Part shown: positions 24,506 through 35,819 of the stretch, in pieces
Layout of the letters: each line of letters starts with the position of its first letter
Numbering within the stretch: the first letter of the stretch is position 1
Source: an uncultured Flavobacteriaceae bacterium
Lineage (GTDB): Bacteria; Bacteroidota; Bacteroidia; Flavobacteriales; Flavobacteriaceae
DNA: 64,000 nucleotides
Assembly (NCBI GenBank): GCA_947500435.1
Contig: CANMRV010000003.1
Coordinates: forward strand, 227,271 to 291,270
Direction: 5' to 3'
Position numbers and translations under genes: made by a program
The notes under the pieces: model-generated
Seen by the model: only the letters and a program-made list of their open reading frames with translations
The model's database searches: none
What the model was told of the DNA's origin: nothing

Positions 24506-24541
24506 AAAAAAGGGTAGTCTTTTCCGAGACTACCCTTTTTT
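24506..24541 (-). terminator. Rho-independent terminator after katG
   Basis: AAAAAAGGGTAGTCT (24506-24520), a 6-base loop and AGACTACCCTTTTTT (24527-24541) form a 15-base-pair stem. Read on the minus strand it ends in a T-run and lies 22 bases after the katG stop. The rest of the gap before the kinase start (24372-24505) shows nothing further. Confidence 0.92.
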
Positions 24542-24562
24542 CTAAATATTTGTACTTAAGTT

Positions 24563-26791
<2,229 letters not shown>

Positions 26792-26800
26792 TTAATTTTT

Positions 26801-26830
26801 TGAAAGTAAATGAAGGTACAATTTACCAAA
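26801..26830 (-). promoter_or_regulatory. Candidate katG promoter
   Basis: On the minus strand TTTG (26830-26827) and TACTTTCA (26808-26801) are separated by 18 bases, matching -33/-7 except for the last base. The predicted leader is about 22 bases. I looked for an OxyR-type ATAG-N7-CTAT array in the 178-base divergent region and found none that is convincing. Confidence 0.5.
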
Positions 26831-26951
26831 ATGTTCTGATAGTTTTTCGTTTCAATCCTGTTTTGTATTATTTCAATATTGATAATATCTATAGTTCAGA
26901 ATTTGCCCTAAAAAATAGCCGAGACTATCATTTTTTTATACTTTTAATTGC

Positions 26952-27425
26952 ATGGAAAACACCGATACTTTTTTCAGCGCAATACGAAATTGCGATATGA
27001 AGGCTGTAAGTAAGATTCTTGATGACAATCCTGATTTGATAAAGTCCAAAGATCAACGTGGTTCTACACCTCTAATTCTAGCAAGCTACTATAACCATGG
27101 TGATATGACAGGTCTTCTACTAGACCGAGGGGCACAAATTGGGGAAAAGGATTCTTCGGGAAATACGGCGTTAATGGGAGTTTGTTTTAAAGGTTTTAAA
27201 GAGATTGCGCAATTACTTATTGAACGAGGTGCTAATGTAAATGAAAAGAATTCAATGGGTAGTACTTCATTGATATACTCCATAACTTTTAAGCATCTTG
27301 ATATTGCAAAATTACTTTTGGCAAATGGAGCTGATGCTTCAGTGAAGGATGGTAGAGGAAATTCTGCACTCGATTATGCTAAATTGCAGGGTATCCCAGA
27401 TTTAATTGATTTGTTAGACCCATAA
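26952..27425 (+). CDS. Ankyrin-repeat protein, catalase-associated
   Basis: A 157-residue protein made almost entirely of four ankyrin repeats (for example GSTPLILASYYNHGDMTGLLL, GNTALMGVCFKGFKEIAQLL, GSTSLIYSITFKHLDIAKLLL, GNSALDYAKLQGIPDLIDLL), each quoted within its own unit. No signal peptide, so cytoplasmic. It is divergent from katG across 178 bases. Ankyrin proteins next to catalases are known, and in Pseudomonas aeruginosa AnkB is needed for full KatB activity, so a role supporting the catalase is likely by analogy. The Nudix gene follows after one base, so ank, Nudix and amidase are probably one transcript. Confidence 0.92.
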   Translation: MENTDTFFSAIRNCDMKAVSKILDDNPDLIKSKDQRGSTPLILASYYNHGDMTGLLLDRGAQIGEKDSSGNTALMGVCFKGFKEIAQLLIERGANVNEKNSMGSTSLIYSITFKHLDIAKLLLANGADASVKDGRGNSALDYAKLQGIPDLIDLLDP

Positions 27426-27426
27426 A

Positions 27427-28047
27427 ATGTCAAAAAACAATCCGCTTTCTCTTATTAAGCGCGTAAAATCACTTGCCGAGACAGGTTTGGTTTACGCAGA
27501 GAATGATTACGATAAGGAACGTTATCATGAGTTGCGCCAAATAAGTCTGCAATTAATTTCCGAAATATCCAATAAACCTTTAGAGGTAATACAAGACTTT
27601 TTTCTCCCTGAAGAAGACTACCCTACGGTAAAAGTGGACGTCCGCGGATTTGTTTTAAACGAATCCGACGAAATTCTTATGGCGAAGGAAAGTGTCGATA
27701 ATAAATGGACGATTCCTGGAGGTTGGGCTGACATTGGTGATTCTCCTTCAGAGGCTGTGCTAAAGGAAATCAAAGAAGAGACAGGTTTTGATACAGAGGT
27801 TGTTCGGTTACTGGCCATTTATGATAAACGATGCCATCCACATCCTCCAGAACCTTTTTATATTTATAAAATAATGTTCTTTTGCAGAATAACTGGAGGC
27901 GAATTGAAACATGGTTTTGATATGCGGGGAGCTGATTTTTTCCCCTTGAATAAACTACCAGAGCTTTCTAAAGACCGTATTTTGGAATCACAACTAAAAC
28001 AGTTACTTGCTCTGGCAAAAAACAGAGCTGAAGTATATTTTGATTAA
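27427..28047 (+). CDS. Nudix hydrolase with N-terminal Nudix_N domain
   Basis: A 206-residue cytoplasmic pyrophosphatase. The helical N-terminal part (about 1-60, AETGLVYAENDYDKERYHEL) matches the small Nudix_N domain. The Nudix box lies at about 98-120 (GWADIGDSPSEAVLKEIKE then ETGF); the first glutamate of the usual motif is aspartate, as in relatives with the GGWADVG form, and the metal-binding EIKEE glutamates are intact. Nudix_N members include enzymes acting on CDP-choline or ADP-ribose-like substrates, but the substrate here cannot be read from sequence. It follows the ankyrin gene by one base and precedes the amidase by nine. Confidence 0.92.
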   Translation: MSKNNPLSLIKRVKSLAETGLVYAENDYDKERYHELRQISLQLISEISNKPLEVIQDFFLPEEDYPTVKVDVRGFVLNESDEILMAKESVDNKWTIPGGWADIGDSPSEAVLKEIKEETGFDTEVVRLLAIYDKRCHPHPPEPFYIYKIMFFCRITGGELKHGFDMRGADFFPLNKLPELSKDRILESQLKQLLALAKNRAEVYFD

Positions 28048-28056
28048 TTTTATTCT

Positions 28057-28830
28057 ATGGCTCAAGAACTAAAAGTTGCTCTAGTACAATCTTCTTTAAT
28101 TTGGGAAAATCCTGAAGAAAATAGAAAAATATTAAGAACGAAAATTAGTTCTATTGCCTTGGATGTTGATTTGATTATCCTTCCTGAAATGTTCACCACA
28201 GGGTTTACTATGGCACCCGAGAACCTTGGAAAAGAAGAGGGTGAATTTACTTTGGAATGGATGCAACAGATTTCCAGAGAAAAAAATGCGGCGCTGATAG
28301 GAAGCCTTCCTTTTTACGAAAACGGAAGTTATACCAATCGTCTGTTTTTTGTCTATCCGCACGGTAGTTACAATCAATATGACAAACGTCATACCTTTAC
28401 TCTGGCCGGTGAAGACAAAGTCTACAAAGCGGGCCAAGAAAGACTTATTTTAGAGTTCGAGGGTTTTCGTATCTGCCCTATGATTTGTTATGATTTAAGA
28501 TTCCCTGTCTGGTCAAGAAATACAGAGAATTATGATGTACTGGTCTATTCAGCAAATTGGCCCAAACCAAGAATTGCTGCCTGGGATACTTTATTAAAGG
28601 CTCGTGCCATTGAAAATATGACCTATTGTATCGGAGTAAATCGAATTGGAACTGATGAATCAGGTCATGAGTACCCTGGACATTCCGCAGTCTATGATTG
28701 TTTAGGTAAACAGGAAATCTTTACGAATAAAGAAGAGATTGTCTATGCAATTTTATCAAAAGAACACATTACCGCATCAAGGGATAAATTGAAGTTTCTT
28801 GACGATCGCGATGTGTTCAATTTGAAATGA
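28057..28830 (+). CDS. Omega-amidase / nitrilase-family carbon-nitrogen hydrolase
   Basis: A 257-residue cytoplasmic enzyme with the nitrilase triad Glu44 (LPEMFTTGF), Lys110 (YDKRH) and Cys144 (MICYDLRFP). The sequence around the nucleophile and the SANWPKPR segment match the YafV/Nit2-type omega-amidases, which convert alpha-ketoglutaramate (or alpha-ketosuccinamate) to the keto acid and ammonia, a repair step after glutamine transamination. Length is standard. It is the last gene of the ankyrin-Nudix-amidase run and overlaps the convergent Ig-like lipoprotein gene by 14 bases. Confidence 0.93.
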   Translation: MAQELKVALVQSSLIWENPEENRKILRTKISSIALDVDLIILPEMFTTGFTMAPENLGKEEGEFTLEWMQQISREKNAALIGSLPFYENGSYTNRLFFVYPHGSYNQYDKRHTFTLAGEDKVYKAGQERLILEFEGFRICPMICYDLRFPVWSRNTENYDVLVYSANWPKPRIAAWDTLLKARAIENMTYCIGVNRIGTDESGHEYPGHSAVYDCLGKQEIFTNKEEIVYAILSKEHITASRDKLKFLDDRDVFNLK

Positions 28831-30433
28831 TAAAGGTTTCATTTGCTATCCAATTGGACCTCATTTTTATCTCCTTTGGGTAGTAACTAACCTTTTCGGG
28901 CTGAATGTTTTTTAGATAATTGCCGGTGTCCCATTTACCATTGCCATTTGCATCTTGAATAACTCTTATAAAATATGTTGCGGGCTCAATTTTATTGAAT
29001 TCGAATACCTGCTTTTCTTTTGCATAGATTTCCAACTGTGTTTTTCCTTTTTCATTAGTGAGTTGAACTAATAAAGGATATTCAAGTTTGCCTTCAATGT
29101 TTACGGTTAAATCTCCTAAGTCGGCATAATTTTTAGTAGACATCCTATAATTAACGGTATCGTTAGTTTGTCCAAAAAAATCTGTTATTGCTCCTGGTAA
29201 TAAATCCAGACTATAATTTTCATTAGGTTCCATTTCAAAATCAAAATCTAATTTGTTAGAAATGCTATCAAGAACAACTTTAAAATTCAATGGTAAAGAG
29301 TCTTTAAAAATCATTTGCATTTTTGTAGAGTCGATACTAACAATGGGTGTATTGGCTGCCAAGTAATACTCTTTGTTATAGTTCAACGAACCAGTTTGAT
29401 TGGGTTCGATTTTCAAAGAATCAGTACCCACCTTACGACTTTTAACAATGAATGTATCCACAGCCATTTTAATTTTATTGGTAACGGTAAATATCAAAGA
29501 GTCGACTTCGTAAGGTGTAAACCAAAAGTTTAATGTGTCTTTATCCCTTTCTCTTAAGACTCTAGTTTTTATGGTATCAGGAATAGCTGTCAGGGTTTTG
29601 ATTTCGATATCCTCCTCACCACCATAATACCCGAATATAATCTTATTCTTGGCTGCAAAACTAGGCACGGAAGCACTATAATTAGGTATTTCTTTAAACA
29701 AGGTCAATAAATATGTAGAGTCTAAGGGTAGTGTAATCGTATCTCTCAAAAAAGCTATTTTATCAGAGTTTTGATCAAAAATATTATTCTTTGCATCATC
29801 CTTTAATCCAAAGATGGCGTATTTGCCTTCTTTCAAGTTTTTCAACTTAAAGATTACCGTACTATCCAAAGTGTTAGTGATATAATTAGGAGGTTTTTTA
29901 TAAATGGTTGAATCAGTGTAAGCACTGTCTATTTCATACAACATTACACTGACAAATGCATCAGTTTCCTTGTTAAAAGCATCCTTAACAACTCCCAAAA
30001 CTTCTAAAGAATCAATATAATCCCCAGTGGAAAAAACATAACTTAAAAAGCTAAGGGGGTTTCCTTCGTTATTGTCTTGTACACTTTGGCCAAAATTTAA
30101 GGTGTATGTGGTATTCGGGAGTAAGGTATCCTTAATTTTAATTTCAACGTATTTTTGAGCTCCTCCCTGAGGCGAAATTTCAGGTATATATTTTAGAGGA
30201 GGTGAGACAATGAGCTGGTCTTGAATATCTTGTAATTTGATATACTCATCAAAAGTCAAACGAATTTTATTTGCCTTGAAATTGATCGATAAATTTTCAG
30301 GTTCTGCTTTAATCAAAATTGGCGGATCTTCATCTTTAGGCCCACCAGTTAAAGTACCACCCCGTCGTCCACATTGCATTACTGAAACCAAAATCAAAAA
30401 GAAAAATATACAGGCTAAAAAACGTTGCAACAT
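28817..30433 (-). CDS. Ig-like domain lipoprotein
   Basis: A 538-residue lipoprotein: signal peptide with lipobox VMQC (Cys21), followed by GRRGG and the GGPKDEDPP motif typical of this Bacteroidota family. An SbsA-type Ig-like domain (Big_5) spans about residues 35-130 (IRLTFDEYIKLQDIQDQL, LPNTTYTLNFGQSVQDNNEG). The rest is a string of beta-sandwich segments, ending in a carboxypeptidase-regulatory-like region with ATYFIRVIQDANGNGKWDTG near residue 480. Likely surface or periplasmic; function unknown. comF lies 42 bases upstream on the same strand, so they may share a transcript. Confidence 0.9.
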   Translation of the reverse strand: MLQRFLACIFFFLILVSVMQCGRRGGTLTGGPKDEDPPILIKAEPENLSINFKANKIRLTFDEYIKLQDIQDQLIVSPPLKYIPEISPQGGAQKYVEIKIKDTLLPNTTYTLNFGQSVQDNNEGNPLSFLSYVFSTGDYIDSLEVLGVVKDAFNKETDAFVSVMLYEIDSAYTDSTIYKKPPNYITNTLDSTVIFKLKNLKEGKYAIFGLKDDAKNNIFDQNSDKIAFLRDTITLPLDSTYLLTLFKEIPNYSASVPSFAAKNKIIFGYYGGEEDIEIKTLTAIPDTIKTRVLRERDKDTLNFWFTPYEVDSLIFTVTNKIKMAVDTFIVKSRKVGTDSLKIEPNQTGSLNYNKEYYLAANTPIVSIDSTKMQMIFKDSLPLNFKVVLDSISNKLDFDFEMEPNENYSLDLLPGAITDFFGQTNDTVNYRMSTKNYADLGDLTVNIEGKLEYPLLVQLTNEKGKTQLEIYAKEKQVFEFNKIEPATYFIRVIQDANGNGKWDTGNYLKNIQPEKVSYYPKEIKMRSNWIANETFIISN

Positions 30434-30475
30434 ACTTATGATAATTCTATGACAAAGAAACGACTAATTTGCAGA

Positions 30476-31189
30476 TTATTGAAATTGTGGCACCACCGCC
30501 ATACTTACAATGTAAATCGTTATTCCTGTTGCTTCCCGCAGAGCTTTTGCACATATTTCCATGGTAGAGCCACTGGTTATTACATCATCGACCAATAATA
30601 TATTTTTGTTTTCTAGTAGAGAAGTATCGGTCACAGTATAAAGAGCTTTATTTTCATGCCAACGCCCTATTCCGCTCTTGGTTGTCTGCGTTTTGGTATT
30701 TGCGGTTTTTACTAGAATATCATCCTTATAATCAGCTTCAAGAAAATAAGCCAAACGTTCGGCGAATGCCGCCACTTGATTGTAGCCTCTTTTTTTCAAT
30801 TTCTTTTTATGCAAAGAAACGGGAACGACAGCATCAATTTGGCTTAGAAATTGATTTTCTTTTAGTATCTGACCATACCAGTCTCCTAAAAAAACGCCAA
30901 TCTGCTCCTGGTTTTGGTATTTTAAATGGTGAATTAATCGCTGTACAATGCTATTTTCAGTAAAAAAAAGGAAAGAACTGGCTTTTTTTATACGAATTCG
31001 ACCATAAAAAATACGGTCAATAGGGTTTTCTTCGTTAAAGGTATAATCGGTAATCGGCAAATGATTTCGACAAACGGTACACAGGTGTTGCTCTCCTCTA
31101 TTTAAGTGAGCATTACATCCAAAACACACCGTAGGTAACAGGACGGTGTTGATATCATTTATTATCTTTGTGAACTGATTTCTATGCAA
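30476..31189 (-). CDS. ComF-family phosphoribosyltransferase-like protein
   Basis: A 237-residue cytoplasmic protein. It has an N-terminal zinc-ribbon-type cysteine set (CFGC and CTVC, residues about 22-41), and a C-terminal phosphoribosyltransferase fold with the PRPP loop ILLVDDVITSGSTM (about 197-210) and the KKLKKRGYNQVAAFAERLA segment characteristic of the ComF/GntX family. These proteins are needed for late steps of DNA uptake in Bacillus and Haemophilus; in Bacteroidota the role is only assumed. Divergent from the coiled-coil membrane protein, with a 46-base gap. Confidence 0.92.
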   Translation of the reverse strand: MHRNQFTKIINDINTVLLPTVCFGCNAHLNRGEQHLCTVCRNHLPITDYTFNEENPIDRIFYGRIRIKKASSFLFFTENSIVQRLIHHLKYQNQEQIGVFLGDWYGQILKENQFLSQIDAVVPVSLHKKKLKKRGYNQVAAFAERLAYFLEADYKDDILVKTANTKTQTTKSGIGRWHENKALYTVTDTSLLENKNILLVDDVITSGSTMEICAKALREATGITIYIVSMAVVPQFQ

Positions 31190-31235
31190 ATCTTACATTA
31201 AAAAAAAACCTACTTATAAAGCCCATTTTATATTG

Positions 31236-32132
31236 ATGGATAATCAAGATACTAAATTCAACTACAAAATAATTCTAGCTGCTCTGGCAGCAGTTATTAT
31301 AGGCATTCTTATTGCTTTTTATTATAGCTATGCGCAGTCAAGAACTCAAATAAGTTTTCTTGAGCATGAGAAAGATTTGTTGGTTAAAGATTTAACACTA
31401 ATGAAGGCTGATGTTGATCGTCTTTCGGCCTTGGATGAGGTAAATGATATTGAACTTCAAACGTCAAGATACAAGGTGCAACAACTATTAGATTCTGTTG
31501 GAAAACTCACCTTTACCATTGATAAATTAAGAGAATATAAGTCAGAACTTCGAAGACTTGTTGCGAAAAATGATAGTTTAAAGTTAAAGAACGATTTTCT
31601 TAATTACAATAACATGCAGCTTTCTGAAAAGTATGAAGCTTCCCAAAAGGAGATTCAGAAGATACGCAACACAAATGCAGCGTTGGCAAAAGCAGAGGCT
31701 CTTCAACGTGATAAACTTCAAGACTTAAATAAAGAACTTAAAACCAAAAAGTATCTAGAACTTGAAATGACAGAAGGTAGTGCCATTCGAATTAGGTCGG
31801 GCAAAACCATACAAACCAACAAAGCATCAACTGTTAAAAGGTTAAGGGGTCGTGTGATTATTGCTCCAGATAATTCTTTGGCCAATCAAGAAAGGGTAAT
31901 TTATTATCAATTTTTAGGACCGAATATGGGTATTATTGAAGATAATGCTAACACCATAAACGTCAATGGTAATGTATACAGCAAGCGTGTTGTAGTCAAT
32001 TTTACAGGTGATCAAACCGAAGTTATTGATTTTGTTTCTATCCCAGAAGGTTCCTTAGAACCCGGGGATTACATCTTAAACGTTTTTGAAGACCAACGCT
32101 TACTTCAGACTTCCGAATTCCAACTAAAATAG
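31236..32132 (+). CDS. Single-pass membrane protein with long coiled coil
   Basis: A 298-residue protein starting at the ATG at 31236 (a TTG one codon earlier is rejected). One membrane helix (about 11-33, IILAALAAVIIGILIAFYY) is followed by a coiled coil (about 40-185) rich in leucine heptads and Lys/Glu, then a globular beta domain (about 195-298: AIRIRSGKTIQ, GRVIIAPDNSLANQ, QFLGPNMGIIED, VDFVSIPEGSLEPGDY) that looks like a chaperone/usher-type or Ig fold, presumably periplasmic. Common next to glyS in flavobacteria but of unknown function; a role in envelope spacing or division is possible but unsupported. Confidence 0.82.
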   Translation: MDNQDTKFNYKIILAALAAVIIGILIAFYYSYAQSRTQISFLEHEKDLLVKDLTLMKADVDRLSALDEVNDIELQTSRYKVQQLLDSVGKLTFTIDKLREYKSELRRLVAKNDSLKLKNDFLNYNNMQLSEKYEASQKEIQKIRNTNAALAKAEALQRDKLQDLNKELKTKKYLELEMTEGSAIRIRSGKTIQTNKASTVKRLRGRVIIAPDNSLANQERVIYYQFLGPNMGIIEDNANTINVNGNVYSKRVVVNFTGDQTEVIDFVSIPEGSLEPGDYILNVFEDQRLLQTSEFQLK

Positions 32133-32155
32133 ACTGATAAAATCGGATAAAATTC

Positions 32156-32163
32156 TATTTTTG
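32156..32163 (+). promoter_or_regulatory. -7 box TATTTTTG directly before glyS
   Basis: A perfect TAnnTTTG ends only four bases before the glyS ATG. Transcription would start at or within a base or two of the start codon, implying a leaderless or nearly leaderless mRNA. No good -33 box is seen, so this may also be chance. Confidence 0.35.
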
Positions 32164-32167
32164 CCAA

Positions 32168-33712
32168 ATGGCAAAACAAGAAGACGATTTTAAGAAGGTA
32201 ATTTCACATGCAAAGGAATACGGCTATGTATTCCAGTCAAGTGAAATCTATGACGGATTGAGCGCTGTTTACGATTATGCGCAAAACGGAGCCGAACTCA
32301 AAAAGAACATTCGGGAATACTGGTGGAAGGCAATGGTGCAACTCAATGATAACATCGTTGGGCTAGATGCGGCAATTTTTATGCACCCTACCACTTGGAA
32401 AGCTTCGGGCCATGTTGACGCATTCAGCGACCCTTTAATTGATAATAAAGATTCCAAAAAAAGATACCGTGCTGATGTTTTGGTCGAAGATTATGTTGCC
32501 AAAATTGAAGGAAAGATTGAGAAAGAAGTAAAAAAAGCTACCAAACGATTTGGAGACGCTTTTGACAAGGAACAATTCTTGGCAACCAATCAACGTGTAG
32601 TTGATTATCAAGAAAAAGCAACTACGATTTTAAAGCGCCTTGGAAAATCTTTAGAAAAGGAAGATCTAGCGGACGTAAAAAAACTTATCGAGGAACTTGA
32701 AATCGCCTGCCCAATGTCAGGGTCCAAGAACTGGACGGATGTAAAACAATTTAATTTGATGTTCGGAACGAAGTTAGGTGCTTCCGCAGAGACGGCAATG
32801 GACTTATACCTTCGACCTGAAACGGCTCAAGGTATTTTTGTAAACTTCCTGAATGTACAGAAGACCAGTCGTATGAAGATTCCTTTTGGAATTGCCCAAA
32901 CAGGAAAAGCGTTTCGAAATGAAATCGTGGCGCGTCAGTTTATCTTCAGAATGCGTGAGTTCGAGCAGATGGAAATGCAATTTTTCATCAAGCCTGGTTC
33001 TCAAAAGGAATGGTATGGGCATTGGAAAGAGCATCGAATGAAGTGGCACCTTTCTTTGGGAATGGGAGAAGACAATTACCGTTTTCACGACCATGAAAAA
33101 TTGGCGCATTATGCCGACGCTGCTGCAGATATTGAATTCCGTTTTCCTTTCGGATTTAAGGAGTTGGAGGGAATACATTCCCGAACGGATTTCGACCTTT
33201 CAAAGCATCAAGAATTCTCAGGTAAAAAGTTGCAATATTTCGATACGGATGAGAATAAGAACTACGTACCTTACGTTGTTGAAACCTCCATCGGATTGGA
33301 TCGGATGTTCTTGGCAGTCTTTTCAAATTCGCTTCAAGAAGAAGAATTGGAAAATGGAACGACTAGAACAGTATTAAAATTACCAGCTGTTTTGGCACCG
33401 ACAAAGGCCGCTGTTTTTCCATTGGTCAAAAAGGATGGATTACCAGAATTGGCTCACGAAATCATCGACGATTTAAAGTGGGATTTCAATGTGCTATACG
33501 ATCAAAAAGATGCTGTGGGTCGTCGTTACAGAAGACAAGATGCGAATGGAACACCGTTTTGTATCACCGTTGATCATCAGTCATTAGAAGACAAAACAGT
33601 TACAATTCGTCACCGAGATACCATGGAACAACAACGTGTTGCTATTTCGGATGTTAAGTCGATTATTCACAAGGAAGTGGATATGAAGTCTTGGTTGATG
33701 AAAATGAAGTAA
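32168..33712 (+). CDS. glyS: Glycyl-tRNA synthetase, dimeric type
   Basis: A 514-residue class II synthetase charging tRNA-Gly. It is the single-chain homodimer form (as in Bacteroidota, Gram-positives of some groups and eukaryotes), not the alpha2-beta2 form of E. coli. Visible marks are VFQSSEIYDGLSAVYDYAQ at the N-terminus (motif 1 region), CPMSG, RPETAQGIFVNF near residue 216, FRNEIVARQFIFRMREFEQME (motif 2, quoted over two stretches in the protein), GLDRMFLAV (motif 3), and the C-terminal anticodon-binding domain (KAAVFPLVKK, GRRYRRQDANG). Length and order are normal. Ends 2 bases from the convergent TonB receptor stop. Confidence 0.98.
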   Translation: MAKQEDDFKKVISHAKEYGYVFQSSEIYDGLSAVYDYAQNGAELKKNIREYWWKAMVQLNDNIVGLDAAIFMHPTTWKASGHVDAFSDPLIDNKDSKKRYRADVLVEDYVAKIEGKIEKEVKKATKRFGDAFDKEQFLATNQRVVDYQEKATTILKRLGKSLEKEDLADVKKLIEELEIACPMSGSKNWTDVKQFNLMFGTKLGASAETAMDLYLRPETAQGIFVNFLNVQKTSRMKIPFGIAQTGKAFRNEIVARQFIFRMREFEQMEMQFFIKPGSQKEWYGHWKEHRMKWHLSLGMGEDNYRFHDHEKLAHYADAAADIEFRFPFGFKELEGIHSRTDFDLSKHQEFSGKKLQYFDTDENKNYVPYVVETSIGLDRMFLAVFSNSLQEEELENGTTRTVLKLPAVLAPTKAAVFPLVKKDGLPELAHEIIDDLKWDFNVLYDQKDAVGRRYRRQDANGTPFCITVDHQSLEDKTVTIRHRDTMEQQRVAISDVKSIIHKEVDMKSWLMKMK

Positions 33713-33714
33713 TC

Positions 33715-35790
33715 TTATAACTGATAGCCTAATCTCAAACTTCCGTAAAAATTTCGTTCATCACCAGGGTAGAAATAACGGGGTTCTCTACCTCCAAAAC
33801 CTCGCGTGTTGATGAGTACAGATTGCGCATAAACCTTATCCAATAAGTTATTGACTCCAAAGTCAACACCAATTGTAAATTTATCGGAGAGTTTCTTTAA
33901 ATATCCCATTCGGGTGTTAAAAACAGTGTAGGGTTCACTGAACAAATTTCCAGCGTCAGTTAAGGGAATCTCACTCACATGAGAATGCGTGGTATTCCAA
34001 TAGAAGTTTTCAAAAAGGCGTAATTGTATTCCTGATGTTCTTCTTTGTTTGGGAACACCGGTAAGTTGGTTTCCTGAAAAATCATCCTCTTCATCAATGA
34101 ATTCCACAAAACTATGGTCGGTTAATGTGAAGTTGACGAAAGGGGATAACTGAAAGTTTTTTGAGATTGTCCAGGTATAATTTAAGCTGATTTCTAAGCC
34201 TCTATGCCGAGTTTTTCCTGCGTTCTTTCCAACGAACTGGTCTTCATTGATTCGTTCACCAACCAAAAGGTTTTTGATGTTCATTTGATAGATGGAAAGA
34301 TTGACATTGAACCTTCTTTCATCCAAAAAAAGACTTGTGCCCAATTCATAATTTGTGCCAGTTTCTTGAGCTATTTCCGGATTAACGACTCCATCAGGAG
34401 TAAGCGTTTCCTCTAAAGTTGGGTTTGAAAATCCTCGGCTAAAATTCGCATAGACTTTCTGGTTTTCAGAAAAAGCATATTCAAGATTTAAGCTGGGGAG
34501 TAGAATGGCTTTGAAATTTCTTTCAGCACTTTTGTTTTCAGCTCCTGAGTTAAAAAGATCTCGGTAATCGTATTGGGTTTTGTTGATGTTCAGTCCCAGT
34601 TGTGCAGAAAACTTTTCAGAAAATGGAAGTAATAAAGTTCCGAAAGCATTCCATTGACTTCTGAATTCTTTGTTACGACCTGTATATTCTCCCTTTAAAT
34701 TTCCATTACCATCATTTTCTTCCCATAGGTTATCAAATCTGTCCCAATCATACTCATCTTTAAAAAGCTCTGTGCCGAATGTATAGTTTGCATTGTTTTC
34801 TAAGAAATTGAAAGCCCCAGAAAATCGGGTGCGAAATCCAAAGCCTTTGGTGATTTCGTTCAAAATTCCAAAAGGTGCAGCTTCGGTTTTATCCAGATAA
34901 TTATAAAATATACTAGTGGAATTTTCGAATTTTTTATTGAATTTATGGGCATAAGAAAATCCAAATAAAGTAGAATTATTGTCCTCAAAACCTTGAGATA
35001 CCCGCCAAGTAAAAGTTGCTTGTCGCGGGTCTTCGGCAAAAGCTGTTGCCCCAAGGGAACTAGGTATTTGTGCCGTAAAATCGATATGATTTACAAGGAG
35101 TGATATTTTGTTTTTAGCATTCAATTGATAGGAAGCATTCAATAGAATACCATCTCGCTCAAAATTGCTGTTTTGTCGATAACCATTAGTTTGCATATGG
35201 CCATATTGTAATCCCATTCTTAGCTTTCCATCAAAGTGATTGAAAGAAAGATTGTTTTTTAAAAGTCCGAAAGAACCGGCGGTAAAATTATTTGAAAAAT
35301 TGGTCGATCTGCCTAAGGCTTCCTTCGGCGTTAAAATAATGGCCCCTCCTAAATTCGAACCATAAGAAGTTCCCTTTGGCCCCTTTATAATTTCAATCTG
35401 ACTTAGATTTTCGAGGTCGTATTGTTCTATGGATGAAAACCCAGAACCATCCGTAACAGGAATGTCTTCATAGTACATGCGAAGCTTATCAGTTCCGAAA
35501 AGAGTTCTGGCCCCAATTCCCCTAACTGTAATACGATTGGTATTCAAAGCTCCGGAAAAGATGAACACACCGGGAACCTGGTTAATGGCGGAAACCATAG
35601 AAACCGGACTGTAATTCTGAAATACTTTGGCCGAAATAACTTCTGAGGGTGTTATTCCCGTTGCATTTTTCTTTTTTAAGGCATCTAAGAGAATAACCTC
35701 ATCAAGTTGTGTTATACTATCACTTTTTACAGGCTTTTGAGCATTGATTAATTGAATACTGCAAAGGAAAATCAAGATAAGGTACCTCAT
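33715..35790 (-). CDS. TonB-dependent receptor, siderophore-type
   Basis: A 691-residue outer-membrane receptor. Signal peptide residues 1-17 (ending LINAQ). It lacks the extra N-terminal regulatory-like domain of the other receptors here and begins with a short TonB-box-like segment (LDEVILLDALKKK), then the plug (about 45-155: VSAINQVPGVFIFSG, RITVRGIGARTLFG, GPKGTSYGSNLGGAIILTPK), and a 22-strand barrel ending SLRLGYQL. The plug resembles ferric-siderophore or vitamin receptors (FecA/BtuB-like). The small barrel protein 29 bases upstream on the same strand is probably co-transcribed. No Fur-type box could be assigned with confidence. Confidence 0.92.
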   Translation of the reverse strand: MRYLILIFLCSIQLINAQKPVKSDSITQLDEVILLDALKKKNATGITPSEVISAKVFQNYSPVSMVSAINQVPGVFIFSGALNTNRITVRGIGARTLFGTDKLRMYYEDIPVTDGSGFSSIEQYDLENLSQIEIIKGPKGTSYGSNLGGAIILTPKEALGRSTNFSNNFTAGSFGLLKNNLSFNHFDGKLRMGLQYGHMQTNGYRQNSNFERDGILLNASYQLNAKNKISLLVNHIDFTAQIPSSLGATAFAEDPRQATFTWRVSQGFEDNNSTLFGFSYAHKFNKKFENSTSIFYNYLDKTEAAPFGILNEITKGFGFRTRFSGAFNFLENNANYTFGTELFKDEYDWDRFDNLWEENDGNGNLKGEYTGRNKEFRSQWNAFGTLLLPFSEKFSAQLGLNINKTQYDYRDLFNSGAENKSAERNFKAILLPSLNLEYAFSENQKVYANFSRGFSNPTLEETLTPDGVVNPEIAQETGTNYELGTSLFLDERRFNVNLSIYQMNIKNLLVGERINEDQFVGKNAGKTRHRGLEISLNYTWTISKNFQLSPFVNFTLTDHSFVEFIDEEDDFSGNQLTGVPKQRRTSGIQLRLFENFYWNTTHSHVSEIPLTDAGNLFSEPYTVFNTRMGYLKKLSDKFTIGVDFGVNNLLDKVYAQSVLINTRGFGGREPRYFYPGDERNFYGSLRLGYQL

Positions 35791-35819
35791 GTAGTTTTAA
35801 TGAAGCACTAAAATAGAAT

